In this document: positions 56,850 through 64,000 of the stretch, piece by piece
Position numbering within the stretch: position 1 is the first letter of the stretch
Layout of the letters: each line of letters starts with the position of its first letter
Notes under the pieces: model-generated
The model's input: only the letters and a program-made list of their open reading frames with translations
Databases searched by the model: none
What the model was told of the DNA's origin: nothing
NCBI GenBank assembly: GCA_018607905.1
Contig: JABBAP010000042.1
Span: 92,046-156,045 of the forward strand
DNA: 64,000 nucleotides
Direction: 5' to 3'
Source: Paracoccaceae bacterium
Lineage (GTDB): Bacteria > Pseudomonadota > Alphaproteobacteria > Rhodobacterales > Rhodobacteraceae
Made by a program: the position numbers and the translations under genes

Positions 56850-57077
56850 TTAGGATTTTTCGGAATCCGGTGTCACGTCTTTGGCGTCTTCCATTGCAGC
56901 GGCTTCCAGCTCTTCTTTGCCTTCATTCACGCCTCTTTTGAACGATGTGATGCCTTTGCCCACTTCGCCCATCATGGTCGAGATTTTGCCACGGCCAAAC
57001 AGAACCAGCGCCACAACGGCGATCAGGATCATGCCCATTGGGCCAATATTTTGGATAAACAGAGGTGTAAGTATCAT
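56850..57077 (-). CDS. tatA: Twin-arginine translocase subunit TatA
   Basis: A 75-residue pore-forming subunit. The N-terminal helix is followed by the FGRGK hinge (LVLFGRGKISTMMGEVGKGI) and the amphipathic helix with SFKRGVNEGKEELE. GGGAG lies nine bases before the ATG. First gene of tatA-tatB-tatC, 45 bases before tatB. Confidence 0.95.
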   Translation of the reverse strand: MILTPLFIQNIGPMGMILIAVVALVLFGRGKISTMMGEVGKGITSFKRGVNEGKEELEAAAMEDAKDVTPDSEKS

Positions 57078-57094
57078 TTCAAGTCTCCCATAGC

Positions 57095-57111
57095 GGCGTG
57101 ATGATCACGCC
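57095..57111. promoter_or_regulatory. 17-bp palindrome in the tatA leader
   Basis: GGCGTGAT-G-ATCACGCC is a perfect inverted repeat around one base, ending 18 bases upstream of the tatA start codon. It could be an operator for tatABC. Its core (GTGAT-ATCAC) resembles half-sites of the TGTGATCACA element but with an extra central base, so the same regulator is doubtful. Confidence 0.55.
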
Positions 57112-57269
57112 CTAAAACTGTCACCACATACACTTATGTATTTTTACGCTAGGTTCAAACCCCAAACGGACGCAATCACGTGAAATTGGGAGATTATTTC
57201 ACGCAGATTGCGCCATTTAGTCCTATTCCCACGCCCAAACCTTGAAAATGCAAGTTCTGGGCGCAGGGG

Positions 57270-57569
57270 TTACGTCGTCACGACACGTCGCGACAACCGT
57301 GTTCCGATTGCTATGGTGCCCAATCCGATCCAGACTATTTGGATAAGCGCAGACGCCAAGTTAAAGTTCTGAGTCAGACTGACCAATACAAATGTCGCTG
57401 CCATCGTGTTCAGACAGAAAAATAACAACCCTCGGCTGTCGATCCGCTGAAACGTCACTAATGTGTATGACGCCATGTAAAACATGAAACCCAACACACC
57501 AATCCCGTTACAAATCAGGGAAATATCTATGGTGCGATACAGGTCGCGAGCTATGCTAAAATGATCCAA
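57270..57569 (-). CDS. Small membrane protein, CBU_0592-like
   Basis: About 99 residues with three hydrophobic helices: ICNGIGVLGFMFYMASYTLV, LLFFCLNTMAATFVLVSL, and LASALIQIVWIGLGTIAIG. The NFNLASALIQIVWI pattern matches the CBU_0592-like family of unknown function. No ATG fits; I propose TTG at 57569, with GGAG eight bases upstream. The frame is open back to 57662 without a better site. A+T-richer than most neighbours. Single gene. Confidence 0.72.
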   Translation of the reverse strand: MDHFSIARDLYRTIDISLICNGIGVLGFMFYMASYTLVTFQRIDSRGLLFFCLNTMAATFVLVSLTQNFNLASALIQIVWIGLGTIAIGTRLSRRVVTT

Positions 57570-57738
57570 CTTCAAAACTCCAAAACAAATCGTAGGTTCT
57601 GAGTAGGATTGAAAAAGCTGACTAAAAGTGACTTTTGTCACAGTTCCGTCGGTTTGACGCAACCTTCACAGCATTTCACGAAGTCTTAACGATGTCTTCA
57701 CACGCTGGCGAAAATCAGCATCACCTGCGGTTGTGAAA

Positions 57739-58824
57739 TCATACCTTCGGAAACACAAAACAGCGGTCTCGACGCATCGACAGCCACAAAACCCGCCCTG
57801 ATTCTGGCAAGAAAACACCCGGAACCGTCACTTGCAGGCGCGATCCGTCGTAATCCATCTCAAATTCCACCAACGAGTGATCCCCCAAATAGCGCGCCCG
57901 CGACACGATTCCCTTTGCAGGCGTGCCCTCTTTCGCTGTCGGGTTTGGCCCACGTCCTTGGCGATCAAAGTCCATGCGCAAATGTTGCGGGCGAATGATG
58001 ATCTCAACCTCGGCCCCATCTGCACATCCTGGCACCAAAAACTGACCAAACGGCGTTTCCGTCAGGGCATTTTTCACAACACCCGACACCACGTTAATAT
58101 CAGAGAAAAACCCAGCCGCATCGCGATCCATAGGCGCGTTATAAATATTATAGGGCGCGCCCTGCTGCATGATCCGCCCATCACGCATCAACGCAATCTG
58201 ATCCGCCATACGCATCGCTTCTTGGGGCTCATGGGTCACCAACAACACCGCAGAACCCTCGTCTTTCAACAACTCCAATGTGGCATCGCGCACACCGTCG
58301 CGCAGCCGATCATCTAGCCCCGAAAACGGTTCATCCATCAACAAAACACGGGGTCGCGGCGCAACTGCCCGCGCCAATGCAACCCGTTGTTGCTCGCCAC
58401 CAGATAATTCATGGGGGTACTTCTTGTCATAGCCAACCAGCTCAACACGCTCCAACAACGCCCCAACACGCGCCAGCTTTTCGCCCTTTGTCCCCGTCAA
58501 ACCAAACGCAATATTGTGCGCGACATCTAAATGAGGAAACAGCGCGAAATCCTGAAACATCAACCCGATAGAGCGCCGTTCAGGCGGCATATGCTGTGTG
58601 GCGTCCGATACAACCTGCCCATCCACCAAAACCGCGCCCGCATTTTGCTGCTCGACCCCTGCCGCAATTCGCAGCGTCGTGGATTTTCCGCACCCCGATG
58701 GGCCAAGCAAGCAAATCACCTCGCCAGCATGCAATTGCAACGACAAGCTGTCCACAGCAAGTCCCACGCCAAAACTGTGGCTGATGGCCTGCAATTCCAA
58801 TCTGGGGGTGTTAAGGGCGGCCAA
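57739..58824 (-). CDS. FbpC-type ABC transporter ATPase, without adjacent permease
   Basis: A 361-residue importer ATPase. Walker A GPSGCGKST, Q-loop LMFQDFALFPHL, signature LSGGEQQRVALARA, Walker B VLLMDEPFSGLD, then a C-terminal TOBE domain. The start is TTG at 58824 with GGAG six bases upstream; no ATG fits. The closest families are iron(III), thiamine or spermidine importers, but no binding protein or permease is within the window, so the substrate is open. Confidence 0.9.
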   Translation of the reverse strand: MAALNTPRLELQAISHSFGVGLAVDSLSLQLHAGEVICLLGPSGCGKSTTLRIAAGVEQQNAGAVLVDGQVVSDATQHMPPERRSIGLMFQDFALFPHLDVAHNIAFGLTGTKGEKLARVGALLERVELVGYDKKYPHELSGGEQQRVALARAVAPRPRVLLMDEPFSGLDDRLRDGVRDATLELLKDEGSAVLLVTHEPQEAMRMADQIALMRDGRIMQQGAPYNIYNAPMDRDAAGFFSDINVVSGVVKNALTETPFGQFLVPGCADGAEVEIIIRPQHLRMDFDRQGRGPNPTAKEGTPAKGIVSRARYLGDHSLVEFEMDYDGSRLQVTVPGVFLPESGRVLWLSMRRDRCFVFPKV

Positions 58825-58906
58825 GGGGCGCTCCGTTGTTATTCCTTACGCTTTCGCTCAGATAACAGCGCAGACCAAATGCAGCAAGCAACTTTGCAAA
58901 AACACG

Positions 58907-60028
58907 CTAAACCAGTTCAAACTCCACTGCGCCCCGCTCCACCCCATTTATCTGCAAAACGATGCGCGTGGTGCCAGGGCACAGGCGAAACGTCGTCGCA
59001 TCGCCTTTGAACCGGTGTTTCTTACCCACCATTTCGCAAGCGCCTTTTTTCAATGCCAGTTGCTTCAGCTTAAACACTTTAGGCTTGCGCGACCCATCCG
59101 CTTTCACAAATTCTACTACGTAATCCACCAACAGCTTGGCATTGCCCGTCGCCTTGATCTCCACCTCGAACGCCAGCACATCACCAATCTTCACACGCGC
59201 CGCGTCAAAAACAATCGGCCCCACCTCAATCGGCGGATCAGGCACAAACCCCAACAATGCCATTGCTGCAGGATCACCTTTCTTCACAAGCGTCCTCAAC
59301 GCATGACGCGTCATCCAATCCAGCTCCTTGGCATCTTGGTGTCCCTCACGCTGCCACCGCGCCAGCGTGGCCACCACCAACTCCCCATCAATCTTTGCAA
59401 TATCATTCAAATGGTTCGCCACAGAGCGCCTGACATACCGCGTTTTGTCGCTGTGCAATTGATCCAGAAACGGCACCGCATCGCGTACATCCAGCACAAT
59501 CTTCATCCCCCAAGGCAGCTTTGGGCGCGTCCCCTCGCTCACCAATCGGCGCACATGGTAATTCTCATCGCGCGCCCATTCCCCCAAAACAGCCAACGTC
59601 CGCGCAGGTTCAGCATTCAAAAACGGACGGATCGCATATTCCATCGAAAATCGCTTGGTAATCGCCTTTAGCGCGCTCATCGCCACATCAAAATCCGCCA
59701 AACCGTGCTCGGCCACAAACTCCCCCAGAGGCCCAAAAATGAAATCCCCAAAATCATCATCCGTGTTCAACGGATCCAACTCTGGCGGAAGTGCGCATTT
59801 AATCACACCCGCCGCTTCACCAAAATCATCGGGTAAATAATCCGCCAAAACCCGCGCAATCAACATCATCCGCGCTTTTAATTCCAGCGGCAGCATCTCT
59901 GCCATCACATCGCGCTCAAACTCCACTGCATCAAATCGCGCATCCGCCGCGCCAAAAAGCCCAGCCAAATACGCAACTTTTTCCGCATTAAACAGCGCAT
60001 CCTTCAAGCTAAACCGATCCTCAGCCAT
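58907..60028 (-). CDS. AlkD-like DNA alkylation repair HEAT protein
   Basis: A 373-residue all-helical protein of HEAT-like repeats. The segment HVRRLVSEGTRPKLPWGM matches the signature of the COG4335 AlkD-like group, and TRYVRRSVANHLNDIAKI is another repeat. AlkD removes alkylated bases by clamping DNA; whether this subgroup has glycosylase activity is not certain. The C-terminal third (from about residue 270) adds an extra beta domain. The GAGTATTT motif provides its ribosome site. Confidence 0.88.
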   Translation of the reverse strand: MAEDRFSLKDALFNAEKVAYLAGLFGAADARFDAVEFERDVMAEMLPLELKARMMLIARVLADYLPDDFGEAAGVIKCALPPELDPLNTDDDFGDFIFGPLGEFVAEHGLADFDVAMSALKAITKRFSMEYAIRPFLNAEPARTLAVLGEWARDENYHVRRLVSEGTRPKLPWGMKIVLDVRDAVPFLDQLHSDKTRYVRRSVANHLNDIAKIDGELVVATLARWQREGHQDAKELDWMTRHALRTLVKKGDPAAMALLGFVPDPPIEVGPIVFDAARVKIGDVLAFEVEIKATGNAKLLVDYVVEFVKADGSRKPKVFKLKQLALKKGACEMVGKKHRFKGDATTFRLCPGTTRIVLQINGVERGAVEFELV

Positions 60029-60050
60029 TCTTTTGTCCCCAAATACTCAA
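60024..60050 (-). repeat. Interspersed GAGTATTT motif, copy 3, overlapping the AlkD-like start
   Basis: On the minus strand TTGAGTATTTGGGGACAAAA continues into the start codon. The GGGGA acts as the ribosome binding site of the AlkD-like gene. Near-identical to the copy at 26803-26829. Confidence 0.6.
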
Positions 60051-60115
60051 AATCCGACCACGCAGCACGCGCAGTCGGATCAATTTACCAAACCAAACTG
60101 ACAAAACCTGTCAGC

Positions 60116-60892
60116 TTACATTGTGGAATTTACCGCGCCACCATCGAGCAGGATATTCTGCCCCACAATGAATCCTGCATGCTCCGAGCATAAAAACGCA
60201 CACATCGCGCCGAACTCTGCAGCGGTTCCATACCGGCGCGCAGGAATCGTTTCGCACCGCGCCGCCTTGGCTTCATCCATTGAAATGCCCTGCTGTTTTG
60301 CAACACCCCCATCCAGCGATACCGCACGATCCGTCGCATGAATTCCCGGCTGCAAATTATTGATCGTCACACCCGAAGGTGCCACTTGGCGTGCTGTGCC
60401 ACCAACATATCCCGTCAGCCCAGCCCGCGCTGCATTCGACAGCCCCAACACAGGGATCGGTGATTTCACAGATTGCGACGTGATGTTGACCACCCGTCCC
60501 CAACCTTGATCCATCATCGCAGGCAAACACGCCTTCATCATCGCAATCGGCGTCAGCATATTTGCATCAAGTGCCACAATGAAATCATCGCGGTCCCAAT
60601 CCGACCACATTCCAGGAGGCGGCCCGCCAGCATTATTCACCAGAATATCCGCCTTGCCAGCTGCCTTTAGAACAGCAGCCTGCCCTGCCTCGGAGGTGAT
60701 GTCCGCTGCAACCGCGGTCACCTCAACACCAAACGCCCGTAACTTGGCCGCCGCCTCTTCCAACGGCCCCTCGGATCGCGCATTGATCACCAAATTCACA
60801 CCAGCCTGCGCCAAAGCCTCGGCACAGCCGTATCCCAATCCCTTTGATCCTGCGCAAACAATTGCCGTTTTGCCTTTGATCCCTAAATCCAT
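60116..60892 (-). CDS. SDR-family protein with a degenerate catalytic site
   Basis: A 258-residue Rossmann protein. NAD(P)-binding GSKGLGYGCAEAL is at residues 15-27 and NNAGGPPPG near 87. Ser of the catalytic triad is in VNITSQSVK near 140, but the usual Tyr-x3-Lys aligns with the segment GLSNAARAGLTG, which has Leu and Ala at those places. This subgroup (LSNxxR) recurs among SDRs; its reaction is not clear. AAGGAGA precedes the ATG. Upstream of the AlkD-like gene on the same strand, 87 bases away. Confidence 0.9.
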   Translation of the reverse strand: MDLGIKGKTAIVCAGSKGLGYGCAEALAQAGVNLVINARSEGPLEEAAAKLRAFGVEVTAVAADITSEAGQAAVLKAAGKADILVNNAGGPPPGMWSDWDRDDFIVALDANMLTPIAMMKACLPAMMDQGWGRVVNITSQSVKSPIPVLGLSNAARAGLTGYVGGTARQVAPSGVTINNLQPGIHATDRAVSLDGGVAKQQGISMDEAKAARCETIPARRYGTAAEFGAMCAFLCSEHAGFIVGQNILLDGGAVNSTM

Positions 60893-60988
60893 TGCCGATT
60901 CTCCTTATCATTTGTTTCCATCACCCTATGAACACACTAAGTCAGGAGCAATGCACCAAACGATGCGTCTACCGAATGGGGAACCAGA

Positions 60989-61747
60989 ATGTCTTTCAAA
61001 TGCCTGTTACTTGTCCCAATCGTGATTGTGTCACTCGCCGCCTGCACGCAAACCACATCGCCCGTGGAACAGCCCAAATCAACTGCCAAAGCCGCAAAAT
61101 TCCCAAAAGCGCGCAGCTTTGAAGACGGCAAATCCTCATTCACCCGCGTCAGCAAAAATATTCTGCCCCTCGCAAAACAAGCCTGCCGAACGGTTCACAA
61201 ATCCAAAGCCAACTCAAAATGCAATTTCCGCATTTTGATCAAAGTCGAAAACGGCGCCACGCCTGATGCCCGTTTCAGCCGAACACCGAGTGGTCGCACC
61301 GTTATCTCTTTCAATTCTGCAATGTTACAATTCCTACGCGATGACGATGAAACGGCGATGGTTTTAGCCCATGAAATGTCACATCAAATTGCTGACCACA
61401 TTGAACGGGGCGAACGCGAAGTTCTGCGTGCCGCCATCGCCAGCGCAGCCGCCGCCAAAAAGGCAGGAACCAATCCTAAATTGGCCGCCCAAAAGGCCGC
61501 AGAAACCACGTTTATTGCCCTCTCACGCAAGTTTGAATTAGAGGCAGATCGCGCTGGCACAGTTTTGATGATGCGAGCGGGCTACAACCCGGAAAAAGCG
61601 ATCAACTTGTTGGATCGCCAACCCGTCAACAACACCCGTTTTCGTCGCCACCCCCTGCACCCAGAGCGCAAACAGGCTGTTCATTTGGTTGCCAAAAAAT
61701 TTCGCAGCGCCCAGCGAAAGGGCAAAACCCTCGCGCTTGCGTTCTGA
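60989..61747 (+). CDS. M48-family metallopeptidase, lipoprotein
   Basis: A 252-residue exported zinc protease. The signal ends in the lipobox LAAC (Cys near residue 19). The HExxH motif is in LAHEMSHQIADH near residue 130, with the third ligand Glu in RKFELEADRAGTVLM near 180. Related enzymes (LoiP/BepA-like) act in outer-membrane protein quality control; that role is inferred. Divergent from the SDR gene. Confidence 0.93.
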   Translation: MSFKCLLLVPIVIVSLAACTQTTSPVEQPKSTAKAAKFPKARSFEDGKSSFTRVSKNILPLAKQACRTVHKSKANSKCNFRILIKVENGATPDARFSRTPSGRTVISFNSAMLQFLRDDDETAMVLAHEMSHQIADHIERGEREVLRAAIASAAAAKKAGTNPKLAAQKAAETTFIALSRKFELEADRAGTVLMMRAGYNPEKAINLLDRQPVNNTRFRRHPLHPERKQAVHLVAKKFRSAQRKGKTLALAF

Positions 61748-61838
61748 CGCAGCGCATTTGTGCGCTCAAATCAATTGACTCCCTTCGCGCGGCTGACCAC
61801 ACTCCGCTGCAAAAGAATATCCCAAGGGGGGACCACAC

Positions 61839-63659
61839 ATGCCTGATGGCCAGCCACTCGTCTCGTTTGAAAACCTGCGCGTTGAATTCCAAACCAATGC
61901 AGGCGTTGTCGTCGGCGTTGAAGACGTTTCCTTTCACATCAATCCAGGTGAAACAGTCTGCGTTGTGGGCGAATCTGGTTCTGGTAAATCGGTTTCCTCC
62001 CTATCTTTGATGCGTTTGGTCGAATTTGGCGGCGGGCAAATTGCTGGCGGCGAACTAAATTTCGCGGACGCCGATGGCAATGTTCAAGATTTGGCCAAAG
62101 CCGAAGACGAATTGATGCGCACCATCCGTGGCAACCAAATCGGCATGATCTTCCAAGAACCGATGACCTCGCTGAACCCTGTGTTCACCGTTGGGCGTCA
62201 ATTGACCGAAGGCCTGCGCGTTCACAAAAAACTGTCTAAACAAGACGCCGAGGAGCGCGCCGTTGAATTGCTGCGCCGTGTGCGCATGCCCGAACCTGAA
62301 CGCCGCCTAACGCAATACCCACATGAGCTGTCAGGCGGTATGCGTCAACGTGTGATGATCGCAATGGCGCTGGCCTGTGAACCCCGCCTGTTGATCGCGG
62401 ATGAGCCGACAACCGCGCTCGATGTAACCATTCAGGCTGAAATTCTGTCGCTGATTAACCGCCTCAAGAACGAAACTGGCACCGCCGTTATGTTCATCAC
62501 CCACGATATGGCTGTTGTGGCGCAAATGGCCGACCGCGTTGTTGTGATGTATCGCGGCAATTTGGTGGAACAAGGCACTGTCACCGACATCTTTGAAAAC
62601 CCAAAAGAAGACTACACCCGCGCCCTGCTGGCAGCCGTTCCAAAACTTGGCGAAATGACAGGCAAAAAATACCCCGAACCCATGGCCATTATGGGCGAAG
62701 CCTCCACGCAAGACCCACAACCGATTATTCCGGGCACCGAAACCCTGATCGAGGTGAAGAACCTCATCACCCGCTATCCCGTCAAAGGCGGCATGATGCG
62801 GCGCACCGTGGCAAACGTCCACGCGGTCGAAGACGTTTCCTTCACGATCAAACGCGGTGAAACCCTATCACTGGTAGGTGAATCTGGCTGTGGTAAATCC
62901 TCCGCAGGTCGCTCCGTGCTGCGCCTTGAGGAACCAAATTCAGGCCAAGTCATCATCAACGGGGTCGATATCCTTGGCATGTCCAAGAAAGAACTGCACT
63001 CCGCACGCCGTAACATGCAGATGATTTTCCAAGACCCGTTTGCATCCTTAAACCCCACTCGAAAAGTTGTGGACCAAGTGATCGAACCGATGGTCAACTA
63101 CGGCATCGGCAAAGGGCCAGAACTGCGCGACCGCGCCAAAGAATTGTTCAATCGCTGCGGCCTGCCAGACGCCTTCCTTGATCGCTACCCGCATGAATTT
63201 TCGGGCGGCCAACGCCAGCGCGTCGCGATTGCCCGCGCTCTTGCGCTGAACCCAAAGCTCATCGTTGCAGACGAAGCGGTCTCCGCGCTCGACGTGTCGG
63301 TGCAGGCCCAAGTCCTCAACCTGATGATGGAGCTGCAAGCCGAGCTGGATCTTAGCTATTTGTTTATCAGCCACGATATGGCCGTGGTTGAGCGTGTCTC
63401 GCACCAAGTGGCAGTCATGTACCTTGGGCGCATTGTCGAAATCGGCCCGCGTTCAGCAATTTTCGAAAATCCACAGCACGATTACACCCGCACGCTTTTG
63501 TCTGCGGTGCCGCGCCCCGATCCGCGCAACAAACAGATCGACAAAGAACTGAATTTCAAACCAATCCCCAGCCCAATCCATCCGATCAGCTACGCCCCTG
63601 GCCCATCGCGCTACCGCGAAATTTCCCCAGGGCACCGTGTTCTGGAACCGTTTGAATAA
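61839..63659 (+). CDS. Fused peptide ABC transporter ATPases (DppD-DppF type)
   Basis: A 606-residue protein with two complete ATPase domains. The first has GESGSGKS near residue 47, LSGGMRQRVMIAMALA and LLIADEPTTALD; the second has GESGCGKSS near residue 347, FSGGQRQRVAIARALAL and LIVADEAVSALD. Each ends in an oligopeptide-type C-terminal extension (the second closing in HPISYAPGPSRY). GGGGGG lies seven bases before the ATG. No permease adjoins it; the permease pair at 51478-53327 lacks an ATPase, so they may work together, though a further operon beyond the edge is possible. Confidence 0.95.
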   Translation: MPDGQPLVSFENLRVEFQTNAGVVVGVEDVSFHINPGETVCVVGESGSGKSVSSLSLMRLVEFGGGQIAGGELNFADADGNVQDLAKAEDELMRTIRGNQIGMIFQEPMTSLNPVFTVGRQLTEGLRVHKKLSKQDAEERAVELLRRVRMPEPERRLTQYPHELSGGMRQRVMIAMALACEPRLLIADEPTTALDVTIQAEILSLINRLKNETGTAVMFITHDMAVVAQMADRVVVMYRGNLVEQGTVTDIFENPKEDYTRALLAAVPKLGEMTGKKYPEPMAIMGEASTQDPQPIIPGTETLIEVKNLITRYPVKGGMMRRTVANVHAVEDVSFTIKRGETLSLVGESGCGKSSAGRSVLRLEEPNSGQVIINGVDILGMSKKELHSARRNMQMIFQDPFASLNPTRKVVDQVIEPMVNYGIGKGPELRDRAKELFNRCGLPDAFLDRYPHEFSGGQRQRVAIARALALNPKLIVADEAVSALDVSVQAQVLNLMMELQAELDLSYLFISHDMAVVERVSHQVAVMYLGRIVEIGPRSAIFENPQHDYTRTLLSAVPRPDPRNKQIDKELNFKPIPSPIHPISYAPGPSRYREISPGHRVLEPFE

Positions 63660-63810
63660 ATATCAGGATTTGCCCGTCTCGGGCGTAGCGACAAAGGCGC
63701 TGGCCGGAATTCTACCAATTACGCAACTTACATACTCAAGGCCAGCGCCTCCCCTACTACGTCGCCATAGAAGGTATCCTAGACATCCTTGAGAAGTCGT
63801 TCTAAAACAA

Positions 63811-63830
63811 TGCCGTTTACGTAAACGGCA
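63811..63830. repeat. Perfect 20-bp palindrome
   Basis: TGCCGTTTAC followed by its exact reverse complement. The core TTTACGTAAA resembles MerR-type operators such as those of LiuR, but it also falls inside the possible gene remnant, where it encodes A-V-Y-V-N-G on the minus strand. Confidence 0.6.
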
Positions 63831-63901
63831 CCTTTACCTTCGCGAATGGTAACGGATCTATGAGATAATTTGCAAAGCAACTACCAAGGGTGGAGGTACT
63901 G

Positions 63902-63916
63902 TTAACCAGAGGTTAA
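63902..63916 (+). promoter_or_regulatory. CtrA-like binding site TTAA-N7-TTAA
   Basis: TTAAC-CAGAG-GTTAA gives TTAA-N7-TTAA, the CtrA consensus spacing in alphaproteobacteria; a further TTAACC follows two bases on. A promoter for a gene beyond the right edge is the natural reading. Confidence 0.45.
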
Positions 63917-64000
63917 ATTAACCATTTCCAATTTCTCAGTTGCATGTTCCTTGTAATGCGCACCGCAAAACGAATACTTATCCTAGCTTAAAAAACGAAT

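Larger units (their letters stand above)
63660..64000. other. Gene-poor right end of the window
   Basis: No convincing gene. GCCCG-TCT-CGGGC (63672-63684) is a weak hairpin after the ATPase stop. AGGCGCTGGCC (63695-63705) and GGCCAGCGCCT (63740-63750) are an 11-bp inverted repeat with a 34-base spacer. On the minus strand 63775-63875 reads a protein-like stretch (REGKGAVYVNGIVLERLLK) ending in a stop, possibly a gene remnant. Confidence 0.45.

Noticed and set aside
1..64000. Phage, transposon or secretion-island signatures
   Set aside because: I found no transposase, integrase, phage structural gene or terminal inverted repeats around the accessory genes.

Overview
The window looks like ordinary chromosome from an alphaproteobacterium of the Rhodobacteraceae (Roseobacter-type). 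The reasons are the family-level content and order: yfgM-bamB-der, yajC-secD-secF, serS next to surE-pcm-nlpD and tatA-tatB-tatC, a sucC-sucD-sucA-sucB-lpd block with a two-lipoyl SucB, a FYDLN-acid (TIGR02300) protein beside tRNA-Ala, and many stop/start overlaps. G+C is moderate by eye. I see no phage, insertion sequence, rRNA or CRISPR array. This taxonomic call is inference from gene content, not from a search.

Layout. 1-4.0 kb (minus): outer-membrane and ribosome assembly genes yfgM, bamB and der, after the first codons of an unidentified gene at the left edge. 4.2-8.8 kb (plus): a two-gene RND efflux pump behind a long inverted repeat. 8.9-18.1 kb: an Atm1-type ABC exporter, a LysM protein, a LOG-family hydrolase, Fe/Mn superoxide dismutase, then yajC-secD-secF with a TSUP carrier and a Mth938-type protein downstream. 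18.5-26.5 kb: a membrane pentapeptide-repeat protein, serS, surE-pcm-nlpD, and a secreted 5'-nucleotidase. 26.5-27.3 kb: a cupin and a carboxymuconolactone-decarboxylase-like protein. 27.5-41.5 kb (plus): the TCA-cycle block encoding succinyl-CoA synthetase and 2-oxoglutarate dehydrogenase, interrupted by nine small accessory genes and followed by a lyase-like and a TSUP gene.

41.5-49.7 kb: a stand-alone ABC membrane half, a GntR/FCD regulator, a YgjP-type metallopeptidase, the FYDLN-acid protein, tRNA-Ala(GGC), MYG1, a Baeyer-Villiger-type monooxygenase, a COG0523 GTPase and an amidohydrolase. 49.8-53.3 kb: a peptide ABC transporter (binding protein and two permeases) with no ATPase of its own. 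53.4-61.7 kb: a Na/Ca exchanger, a DUF815 ATPase, tatCBA, an orphan FbpC-like ATPase, an AlkD-like protein, a degenerate SDR and an M48 lipoprotein. 61.8-63.7 kb: a fused DppD-DppF-type ATPase that could serve the peptide transporter. The last 340 bases have no clear gene but hold a 20-bp palindrome and a CtrA-like site.

The strongest non-coding signal is a shared 10-bp palindrome, TGTGATCACA. It occurs twice, exactly 21 bp apart, in front of sucC and once directly in front of the GntR/FCD gene about 16 kb away. This suggests that the regulator controls both itself and the TCA-cycle block.
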